NCBI RefSeq assembly: GCF_900102815.1
Contig: NZ_FNGF01000009.1
Location: 1 to 64,000, forward strand
DNA: 64,000 bases
Direction: 5' to 3'
Source of the DNA: Glycomyces sambucus
GTDB lineage: Bacteria > Actinomycetota > Actinomycetes > Mycobacteriales > Micromonosporaceae
In this document: piece after piece, positions 44,394 to 51,573 of the stretch
How the letters are laid out: each line of letters starts with the position of its first letter
How positions within the stretch are numbered: position 1 is the stretch's first letter
Program-made: the position numbers and the translations under genes
Notes under the pieces: model-generated
Told to the model about the DNA's origin: nothing
What the model saw: only the letters and a program-made list of their open reading frames with translations
Databases searched by the model: none

Positions 44394-44401
44394 CGACGGA
44401 G

Positions 44402-44428
44402 GCCCGGGCCGCGGTGCGCGGCCCGGGC
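44402..44428. terminator. Hairpin terminator
   Basis: Perfect 12-base arms 44402-44413 and 44417-44428 around gtg, directly after the GDSL-lectin gene. Confidence 0.78.
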
Positions 44429-44593
44429 GTCCCGCCGCCGCGGCCATGCCTTTATGACCTTGTTTCTACGACCGCGCCGCTGCGACACGCCCGGATGACG
44501 ACCTTCGGCGGAGGCCGGTGCCCACCTTCGTCGCAACCCGGGTTCCCACCTGCGACCGATGCGGCGCCCCCGCGGCCGTGGGAATGTGGACCC

Positions 44594-45514
44594 ATGACCG
44601 CGACGAGGCCCGTACAGCCGCAGCCACCGCTCCCGACCGGACGTCCGACCGGAGTTCCGAACCGGCGCTCCCTCGCATGGCGCGCGCTGGCCGCCTGGGC
44701 CGCGATGGGCCTGGCCCTCGGCGCCGCCGGGCCTGTCTCGACCGCGCTGGGGGAGCAGTGGGGGCTCGGCCGCACCGGCCGCCAGGCCCTCGCCGCGCTC
44801 ATCGTGGGCACGACCGTCACCGCGTTCATCGTGTGGCTCAACGGCAGGGTCGACCGGCGCCCGCTCGCCGCGCTCGGCCTCGGCCCGGCCGGAGACGCCG
44901 CCCGCGGCCTCGCCATGGGTGCCATCGTCACCGGTGGCGCCGCGGTCCTCGTCATCACCCCGGCGGCCCTGGCCGGCTGGATCGAGTTCGGCGCCGTCGA
45001 CGGCGGCGACCTCGCGCGCTTCCTGGTCCTGAACGCGCTCATCGCGTTCGGTCTCGAAGCCCTCCTCGAAGAACTCGTCTTCCGCGGCTACGCGTTCACC
45101 ACGCTGCGCCGCCGCGGCGCCCGCACGGCCGCGTTCCTCGGGACGCTCCTGCTGTTCTGCCTCATCATGGTCCCGACCTCGGCCGCGGCCTCGCTCACCG
45201 CGCTCGCGCTGGGGCAGGAACCCGACGGGCTCCTGCTCGCCCCGGCCGGCACCGACCCCGTCACCTACGTGATCCTGCTGGCCTGCTTCGGCACCGCGCT
45301 CCTCGCCGCCCGCATCGCCACCGGTTCACTGTGGGCCAGCATCGCTCTCCACCTGGTGTTCCTCACCGTGAACCGCCTGGTCTTCGCGAGCGAGGGCCGC
45401 GATACCGGCTGGAACGTCGAGGCCGCGCCCGATGCCGCGGTCCTCGTCCTCGCGTACGTGCTGGTCACCGCCGCCGTGTTCGGACTCCTCGCCCGGGTGC
45501 GTCGCCGGCCTTGA
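44594..45514 (+). CDS. CPBP-family intramembrane metalloprotease
   Basis: A 306-residue membrane protein with eight or so hydrophobic segments. LEALLEELVFRGYAF is the CPBP (type II CAAX protease/bacteriocin-processing) motif with catalytic EE and Arg, and SLWASIALHLVFL holds the third-motif His. A Pro-rich cytoplasmic N terminus precedes the first helix. ATG 44594 is the first start after the terminator region; gaatgt six bases upstream could be a weak leaderless -10. A role in peptide maturation or bacteriocin immunity is a family-level guess. Confidence 0.83.
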   Translation: MTATRPVQPQPPLPTGRPTGVPNRRSLAWRALAAWAAMGLALGAAGPVSTALGEQWGLGRTGRQALAALIVGTTVTAFIVWLNGRVDRRPLAALGLGPAGDAARGLAMGAIVTGGAAVLVITPAALAGWIEFGAVDGGDLARFLVLNALIAFGLEALLEELVFRGYAFTTLRRRGARTAAFLGTLLLFCLIMVPTSAAASLTALALGQEPDGLLLAPAGTDPVTYVILLACFGTALLAARIATGSLWASIALHLVFLTVNRLVFASEGRDTGWNVEAAPDAAVLVLAYVLVTAAVFGLLARVRRRP

Positions 45515-45539
45515 CCCCTGCGGCGCACCCGGGCGGGTC

Positions 45540-47921
45540 TCAGTCGGCGATGTCGCCGTAGATCAGGCCGCGGCCGTTCGTGGCGATGTACACCCGGCCG
45601 TACACGTCCGGGTCGCCGGAGACCGCCTTCCCGGTCCAGCCCCACTGGTGCGCGTCGTCGTTCACGCGGACCCAGTTGCGGCCCTCGTCCGTGGAGCGCC
45701 AGATGCCGCGCACGCCCCCGGCCTTCGCCGACGTGAAGACCGTCGGGTACCCGTGCCGGTTGCGCGCCTTGCCGAACCCGACCGCGTCGGCCTCCGCGAA
45801 GTCCCGCACCCGGCGCCAAGTGGCGCCGCCGTCGGACGAGCGCCACATGCCGTAGGCCGCGTCGGCCTCGCCGCCGACCAGCCACAGGTGCCCGCGCCTG
45901 CCGGGCACGGCCCGGAAGTCCACGGGCCCGGACGCCGGGAGCCCGGTGGCCCGAGTGGCCGCGAACGCGAGACCGCCGTTGGTGCTGGCGTAGAACGTAC
46001 CGGCCGCGAAGGCGTAGACGCGGTTCGCGTTCGCCCGGTCCGCGCGCACGAGCGCGCCCGCCGGGAGCCCGTCCACGGGCGTCCACGTCCGCCCCAAGTC
46101 GGTGCTGAACACCGGTGCGGTCGTGCCGTTCCCGGGGGACCAGACGATCACCGCGCCGTCGGCGCTCACCGCGACCGACCCGGCGTTCGCGCCGCCCGCG
46201 ATCCCGTCGAGGCGGGCCGTGGTCAGCCAGGTGGCGCCGCCGTCGGTGGAGACGCCCACGTGGCCGTCCGTCTCGCCCTCGACGTCACCGGTCCCGACCA
46301 CGACCCGCGGGTCCAGGCCCGCGAAGTCGACGCCGCGGCCCGACGTCCAGTTCGGACGGCGGATCTGCACGCCCGCCTCGCCGAGGTCGGTCTGCACGAA
46401 CCCGCCGAGGTCGCCCGTCGCCGAGACGACGGTCCCGCCGAGGGCCGCGATGTCCTGCACCGCGGTCTCCTCCAGGCCCTCGACCCGCACAGCGACGGTG
46501 AACGGCTCGATCGGGAGCGCGATCTGGTGTCCCGCGACGGAGTCCCAGCCGACCAGCGCGCCCTGGGCGTCCCAGCGGGTCAGCGACTCGGTGCCCCAGA
46601 TCGTGGCGCCGGTGCCCCACATGATCCGGTCCGAGTCGTGCGGGTCGATGGCGAGCGCGTCGATCATCCACCCGTGCTTGACCGCGTACGCGGGCCCGTC
46701 GTCCGCGTTGCCGAACGAGAGCCACGCGCTCCCGGCGGGGTCCATGTCGAAGCGGTCGGTGCGGGCCGGCGGCCAGGACCAGTTCGCGTCCCACACGTAG
46801 TCCCAGCTCGTCTCCCAGGTCGCGCCGGAGTCGGTGGAGCGGTAGAGGATCTCGTCGGGCCACCAGTTGTTCTGGGTCGCGACCATGAGGGTGCCGGGGG
46901 CCTTGCGGTCGACGGTGAGGCCCCCGAAGCCGGGGATCGTGCCGATCGGGTTGTAGGCCGGGGTCACGTCGGTCCACTCGCCCGTGGCGAGCGACAGCCG
47001 CGCGACCGAGCCGCCGCGGCCCGAGGCCGGGGCGCCGTTGTAGGGCCCAGGGTCCCAGCCGGTGGCGACGAACAGGTGGCCGTTCTCGTGGTCGAACGCG
47101 GCCTGCTTGGGGATGGTCCGGTTGCCGTCGGCGCGGCCGAGGGCCGCGGCGGCGCCGGGGACGGGCTGCCAGGTCGCGCCGTGGTCGGCGGAGACGTACA
47201 GCGGGTCGTCGGGGTCGGCGACGCCGACGTAGACCCGCTCGCCGGCGAGGTCGAAGTCGATCCACAGGACGCCCTGGTTGTCGTCGGAGTAGTCCCCGGA
47301 GGGGTCCTGCACGAAGTTCCCGGGGTTGGGGAATGACTCCACTTCGGACCAATGGCGGCCGTGGTCGGTGGAGCGCCACAGACCGTTGCCGTTCGGGGTC
47401 CCGAGGTACACGGTGGCGTTGTCGAAGGGGCTCACGGCGAGCCGTTCGCCCATGCCGCGGCCGGGCATGTTGCCGCCCTGCTTGAACGGCAGCTCGGCGA
47501 CGCCCCAGGTGTCGCCGTAGTCGCCGGAGTAGAGGACCGCGCCGCTGTTGGGGTCCCAGTCGTTGGTGTAGGTGCCGACGGCCGCGTAGAGGCGGCGGGG
47601 CTGGACGGGGTCGGTCGCGACCGACACGACGCCGGTGTAGCCCCAGCGGTCCCAGCCGACCCAGTCGAGCAGGGGCTTCCAGGTCTGCGAGCCCTCCTTC
47701 CAGCGGTAGAGGCCGCCGATGTCGGTGCGGGCGTAGACGAGATCGGCCTCGGTCTCGTTGAAGACGATGCCGGGGACGTAGCCGCCGCCGTTGACCACGG
47801 CGTTGCGCCAGATGTAGTCGTCCTCGCAGCGGCCGCCCGCTTTGGCCGCGGCGGTGCCGGGAACGGCCGCGGCCGCCACTGCGGCAGCGCCGAGTGAAGC
47901 GGCGAGAGTGCGTCGTCGCAC
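45540..47921 (-). CDS. Secreted GH74 xyloglucanase
   Basis: A 793-residue secreted enzyme. RRRTLAASLGAAAVAAAA is a Tat-like signal peptide. The rest consists of two seven-bladed beta-propellers with recurring SxDxGxTW (BNR-like) blade motifs (YSGDYGDTW, STDHGRHW, SADHGATW, STDGGATW, SSDGGATW). The catalytic Asp region YARTDIGGLYRW is at the N-terminal propeller, as in GH74 endo- and oligo-xyloglucanases. It has no carbohydrate-binding module. The start is GTG 47921 with aggag five bases upstream. It is divergent from a GH3 gene; both probably contribute to xyloglucan and cellodextrin breakdown. Confidence 0.92.
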   Translation of the reverse strand: MRRRTLAASLGAAAVAAAAVPGTAAAKAGGRCEDDYIWRNAVVNGGGYVPGIVFNETEADLVYARTDIGGLYRWKEGSQTWKPLLDWVGWDRWGYTGVVSVATDPVQPRRLYAAVGTYTNDWDPNSGAVLYSGDYGDTWGVAELPFKQGGNMPGRGMGERLAVSPFDNATVYLGTPNGNGLWRSTDHGRHWSEVESFPNPGNFVQDPSGDYSDDNQGVLWIDFDLAGERVYVGVADPDDPLYVSADHGATWQPVPGAAAALGRADGNRTIPKQAAFDHENGHLFVATGWDPGPYNGAPASGRGGSVARLSLATGEWTDVTPAYNPIGTIPGFGGLTVDRKAPGTLMVATQNNWWPDEILYRSTDSGATWETSWDYVWDANWSWPPARTDRFDMDPAGSAWLSFGNADDGPAYAVKHGWMIDALAIDPHDSDRIMWGTGATIWGTESLTRWDAQGALVGWDSVAGHQIALPIEPFTVAVRVEGLEETAVQDIAALGGTVVSATGDLGGFVQTDLGEAGVQIRRPNWTSGRGVDFAGLDPRVVVGTGDVEGETDGHVGVSTDGGATWLTTARLDGIAGGANAGSVAVSADGAVIVWSPGNGTTAPVFSTDLGRTWTPVDGLPAGALVRADRANANRVYAFAAGTFYASTNGGLAFAATRATGLPASGPVDFRAVPGRRGHLWLVGGEADAAYGMWRSSDGGATWRRVRDFAEADAVGFGKARNRHGYPTVFTSAKAGGVRGIWRSTDEGRNWVRVNDDAHQWGWTGKAVSGDPDVYGRVYIATNGRGLIYGDIAD

Positions 47922-47975
47922 GTGTGCTCCTAGGGGTCACCGGGGCACGACCGGGCGACCGGCCCCGAGGGGTTA

Positions 47976-47990
47976 GTTGGGTCACCCAAC
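47976..47990. promoter_or_regulatory. Perfect 15-base palindrome gttgggt-c-acccaac
   Basis: It lies 55 bases upstream of the GH74 start, overlapping the likely promoter. The sequence differs from the CebR box, so a different regulator is expected. Confidence 0.6.
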
Positions 47991-48052
47991 ATAACAGTCG
48001 CGACCCGGTGCGGCAACACTCCGCGTTCACGACTCCGCGTTCGCGATGGACG

Positions 48053-48066
48053 TGGGAGCGCTCTTC
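48053..48066. promoter_or_regulatory. CebR-like box upstream of the GH3 gene
   Basis: tgggagcgctcttc matches 11 of 14 positions of the CebR operator TGGGAGCGCTCCCA and lies about 60 bases before the GH3 start. Control by cellobiose would suit a beta-glucosidase gene. Confidence 0.5.
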
Positions 48067-48126
48067 CGTTACTGTAGGACACGGTTGGGGCCCTGTCCAC
48101 CCGCTCACCCCTCAAGGAGCCGAACC

Positions 48127-50037
48127 ATGGGCGCGAGCCTGCCCGAACTCCTCCGCCGCCCCGCGGTCCTCTGGTCCACACTGGCCGTCGCCCTCGCGGC
48201 GGCCGTCGTCACCGTCCTCCTCGTCGTGCCCGGCGCCGACGACGGACCGGCCGACGGGAACGGCGACTACCTCGACGCGAGCCTCCCGATCGACGAGCGC
48301 GTCGAGGACCTGCTGGGCCGCATGACGATCGAGGAGAAAGTCGGCCAGATGACCCAGGTGACCGTCGGCGCGGTCGAAGGGTCGCCGTCCGACGTCGCCG
48401 AGTACGGCATCGGCTCCCTCCTCAACGGCGGCTCCGAAGCGCTCTTCGCGACCGCCGAGGAATGGGCCGCCATGATCGACGGCTACCAGGCCGAGGCCAT
48501 GGAGACGCGCCTGGGCATCCCGCTCATGTACGGCATCGACGCCGTCCACGGCAACACCGCGATCCCCGGCGCGGTCGTCTTCCCGCACAACATCGGGCTC
48601 GGCGCCGCCCACGACGCGGACCTCGCCGGGCGCGCCGCCGAGGTCACCGCCGCCGAGACCCGCGCCGCCGGCATCCACTGGACCTTCGCGCCGTGCGTGT
48701 GCGTCGCGCGCGACAGCCGCTGGGGCCGCACCTACGAGTCCTACGGCGAGGACCCGGGCCTCGCGATCGAGTACGCCGGGCCCGTCGTCGCGGGCTACCA
48801 GGGCGAGGACCTGACCGCGAACACGAGCGTGCTCGCCACCGCCAAGCACTACGTCGCCGACGGCGGCACCGCGTACGGCACCTCCACCACCGAGGACTAC
48901 CAGCTCGACCAGGGCGTGACCACGATGAGCGAGGAGGAGCTGCGCGCGATCCACCTGGCGCCCTTCCAGGCCGCCGTCGACGCGGGCGTCGGCTCCGTGA
49001 TGGCCTCGTTCTCCTCCACCGACCTCGGCGAGGGCCCGCTCAAGGTCCACGCCGACGAGTACCTCATCACCGACGTCCTCAAGGGCGAGTTGGGCTTCGA
49101 CGGGATCGTCGTCTCCGACTGGCAGGCGGTCGACCAGGTCAGCGCCGACTACGCCGAGGCCGTGCGCGCCTCGATCAACGCCGGCATCGACATGGTCATG
49201 GTCCCGTTCGAGTACCAGGGGTTCACCTCCACGCTCCTGTCCGAAGTGGCATCAGGGGAGGTGGGCGAGGACCGCATCGACGACGCCGTCTCCCGCATTC
49301 TCGGCCAGAAGTTCGCGCTCGGCCTCTTCGAGCAGCCCTACGCCGACACCGCCGGCGCCGCCGCGATCGGCTCCGACGAGCACCGCGACGTCGCCCGCGA
49401 AGCCGCCGCGGCCTCGCAGACCCTGCTGCGCAACGACGGCGACCTCCTCCCGCTCACCGGCACCGAGAACCTCTACGTCGCGGGCTCCGGCGCCGACTCC
49501 ATCGGCCGCCAGACCGGCGGCTGGACCGCCTCCTGGCAGGGCTCGCTCAACCCGCCCACCCAGGGCACCACGATCCTCGCCGGCATCCAGGAGGCCGCGC
49601 CGAACGCGGCGGTCACCTTCAGCGAGGACGCCTCCGAACCCCTCGCGGGCGCCGACGTCGGCATCGTCGTCGTCGCCGAGGACCCCTACGCGGAAGGCGT
49701 CGGTGACGCGGGCGCGGGCGAGCACGACATGGCCGTCTCCGAAGACGACGCCGCCGCGATCCACACCGTCTGCGCCGCGGTCGACTGCGTCGTCCTCGTC
49801 GTCTCCGGGCGGCCCATCGAGATCGAAGCGCACCTCGACGGCGTCGACGCACTCGTCGCCGCCTGGCTCCCCGGCAGCGAGGGCGCGGGCGTGGCCGACC
49901 CGCTCTTCGGCGCGACCCCCTACGACGGGCGCCTGCCCGTCAGCTGGCCGCGCCTGATCGCGGACGAACCGCTCAACGTCGGCGACGCCGACTACGACCC
50001 GCTCTTCGCGTACGGCTTCGGCCTCCAGGCCGCTTGA
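48127..50037 (+). CDS. Membrane-anchored GH3 beta-glucosidase
   Basis: A 636-residue GH3 enzyme. Residues 15-34 are a single hydrophobic segment (type II signal-anchor; no clear cleavage site). The two-domain GH3 core follows: YGIDAVHGNTAI, SRWGRTYESYGEDP, ATAKHYVADGG, and nucleophile Asp in GIVVSDWQAV. The C-terminal alpha/beta sandwich is at about 430-600 and ends SWPRLIADEPLNVGDADYDPLFAYGFGL, typical of exo-beta-glucosidases of the ExoP type. It would trim glucose from cello- or xyloglucan oligosaccharides at the cell surface. aaggag lies 8 bases upstream. Confidence 0.9.
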   Translation: MGASLPELLRRPAVLWSTLAVALAAAVVTVLLVVPGADDGPADGNGDYLDASLPIDERVEDLLGRMTIEEKVGQMTQVTVGAVEGSPSDVAEYGIGSLLNGGSEALFATAEEWAAMIDGYQAEAMETRLGIPLMYGIDAVHGNTAIPGAVVFPHNIGLGAAHDADLAGRAAEVTAAETRAAGIHWTFAPCVCVARDSRWGRTYESYGEDPGLAIEYAGPVVAGYQGEDLTANTSVLATAKHYVADGGTAYGTSTTEDYQLDQGVTTMSEEELRAIHLAPFQAAVDAGVGSVMASFSSTDLGEGPLKVHADEYLITDVLKGELGFDGIVVSDWQAVDQVSADYAEAVRASINAGIDMVMVPFEYQGFTSTLLSEVASGEVGEDRIDDAVSRILGQKFALGLFEQPYADTAGAAAIGSDEHRDVAREAAAASQTLLRNDGDLLPLTGTENLYVAGSGADSIGRQTGGWTASWQGSLNPPTQGTTILAGIQEAAPNAAVTFSEDASEPLAGADVGIVVVAEDPYAEGVGDAGAGEHDMAVSEDDAAAIHTVCAAVDCVVLVVSGRPIEIEAHLDGVDALVAAWLPGSEGAGVADPLFGATPYDGRLPVSWPRLIADEPLNVGDADYDPLFAYGFGLQAA

Positions 50038-50062
50038 GCCGCAACGGCTCCGGCCGTCCCGC

Positions 50063-50395
50063 TCAGGGGCGGCCGGCGGTCTCGGCCGTGATCCACTCCA
50101 GATAGGCCGGGTTCCCGGCCGTGATCGGGAGCATGACCACCTCGGGGACCTCGTAGCCGTGGCCGTCCCTGATGTGGGCCTCCAGATCGGGGTAGGCGTC
50201 GGCCGTCGTCTTCAGGACGACCCGCCACTCCTGCGCGGTGTCGACCTTGCCCTCCCACCAGTAGACGCTGCACAGCGGCCCGAAGACCTGCGCGCAGGCG
50301 GCCAGGCGGCCCTCGACGGCGCTGCGCGCCAACAGGGTCGCGGACTCCGCCGAATCGGTGGTGGTGACCACCTGGACGTGCTCGAACTCGGTCAT
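50063..50395 (-). CDS. cutA: CutA-like divalent cation tolerance protein
   Basis: A 110-residue protein of the CutA family: AESATLLARSAVEGRLAACAQV near the N terminus, SVYWWEGKV, WRVVLKTTADAY, and YEVPEVVMLPITAGNPAYLEWI at the end match it throughout. It forms trimers and is linked to copper and metal tolerance, although the molecular role is unclear. Start ATG 50395 is chosen by family length. Confidence 0.93.
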   Translation of the reverse strand: MTEFEHVQVVTTTDSAESATLLARSAVEGRLAACAQVFGPLCSVYWWEGKVDTAQEWRVVLKTTADAYPDLEAHIRDGHGYEVPEVVMLPITAGNPAYLEWITAETAGRP

Positions 50396-50452
50396 GACCG
50401 CCTCCAAACCACTTTGAGCGAGCCTATCGCCCATCGGGGCCGAGCAGGGAGG

Positions 50453-51130
50453 TTATTCGCTGGCCGTGCAGGGGACCGACGACGGCAGGTCGAAGTCCCA
50501 CTCGACCTCCGCCTGGAAGCCCGTCACCGTGTCCTCGCCGGGGTCGAGGCGCGCGTTCCAGTTCTCGGCGCCGTACCAGTCGCGGCCGAGGTCCTCCATG
50601 TTCCAGTGGTGGTAGATGTCGGCGTCGTCCAGGTCCAGGTCGATCTCCCAGTAGCCCAGCCGCTCGCCGCCGGTGTTGACGACCTCCACCGACACGTCCA
50701 CGGTGTCCTGCCACTCGTCGTCGAGGGAGAGGTACGCGACGCAGGAGTACGCCTCCGCGGGCGCCTCCTCCTCTTCGTGCTCCTCTTCCTCCTCGGGCGC
50801 TTCGTCTTCGGAGTGCGGGGCGCCGGTCGTGGGCGCGTGCGACGGGGAGGCGGACTCGGTGGGGGTGGCGGACGCCGAGGGCGACTCCAGCGCCGAACTC
50901 GACGCCTCCGCCGCGGCCGCGGCACTCGAACTCTCGGCCGCGCCCGAGGGCCACTCGGTCGTGGTCGCCGCGTCCACCGCGCTCACCGGCTCCCGGTCGG
51001 ACCCGCCGCCGAACACCCCGAGCTGCCACATCGCCACGAGCGCCACCACACCCGAGAACGCCCCGAGGATCTGGAGCAGCCTCCCGTGCAGGCGCCCGCC
51101 ACCGGGGGGCTCCGGTTCCGACCTGTGCAT
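50453..51130 (-). CDS. Membrane-anchored protein with a CBM2-like domain
   Basis: A 225-residue protein. A short cytoplasmic N terminus is followed by one transmembrane helix (about residues 22-40) and a low-complexity spacer (Ser/Ala/Thr/Pro, then about 15 acidic residues EEEEEHEEEE). The C-terminal domain (about 130-225) looks like a CBM2-type beta-sandwich: Cys near 130 and near 221 as the expected disulphide pair, VEVVNTGGERLGYWEIDLDL, and ENWNARLDPGEDTVTGFQAEV. There is no catalytic domain, so it may tether cells to polysaccharide or present enzymes. ATG 51130 has gaagg upstream; ATG 51145 is an alternative. Confidence 0.65.
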   Translation of the reverse strand: MHRSEPEPPGGGRLHGRLLQILGAFSGVVALVAMWQLGVFGGGSDREPVSAVDAATTTEWPSGAAESSSAAAAAEASSSALESPSASATPTESASPSHAPTTGAPHSEDEAPEEEEEHEEEEAPAEAYSCVAYLSLDDEWQDTVDVSVEVVNTGGERLGYWEIDLDLDDADIYHHWNMEDLGRDWYGAENWNARLDPGEDTVTGFQAEVEWDFDLPSSVPCTASE

Positions 51131-51561
51131 CCGACCGCCTTCCATTGAGGACGCGCACGCGGGTCCGCAATAGAGGACGCGCGCCGATCCGCCGGGCTCA
51201 GCCTACCTGGGCACCCGACCCCGGACAGTCCGCGCTGATTCGCCCCGATACCCGCTGAACTGGGATTTCATCCGCTCTCGCCCCGATTCGTCACCCCCGC
51301 GGAGGACACCCCGAACTGGTGGGGCGACCCGAAGTGGCCGCGCGACCCGACGGGACGGCTTCCGGGAACTCCGCCGACACCCGGGCCGCCCCATGGGTGT
51401 GCGCGGTGATCCCGTACCACGCAGCGCGCTATCCGCTCCGCCACGCGCGGGTCCTTCCCTCCTCATCGACTCGGCTTACCGCTCATGATGCGCCCCGTTA
51501 CGCTGCGGCGATTACCGGCCGTCCCGCGCCTTGTTCCGCCGTGGCCGGCCGCCGCCGGGCC
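51131..51561. other. Intergenic stretch of about 430 bases without a recognised gene
   Basis: The frame of the downstream molybdoenzyme is open back to 51319, but that part has no similarity to the family N terminus and is probably not translated. Imperfect direct repeats of gaggacgcgc (51146-51186) are the only structure seen. Confidence 0.45.
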
Positions 51562-51567
51562 TACACT
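51562..51567 (+). promoter_or_regulatory. -10 hexamer TACACT, leaderless start of the molybdoenzyme gene
   Basis: TACACT ends six bases before ATG 51574; no ribosome binding site lies between. Confidence 0.55.
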
Positions 51568-51573
51568 GGCCCG

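Noticed and set aside
42642-44447. 601-codon minus-strand frame with Val/Gly/Asp-rich translation
   Set aside because: Antisense to the GDSL-lectin gene, which has intact catalytic and lectin motifs.
43112-44593. Long plus-strand frame running into the CPBP gene
   Set aside because: Only the part from ATG 44594 is protein-like; the earlier portion is a shadow of the GDSL-lectin gene and crosses its terminator.
51319-51573. N-terminal extension of the molybdoenzyme
   Set aside because: The leaderless -10 at 51562 and the family N terminus both place the start at 51574.
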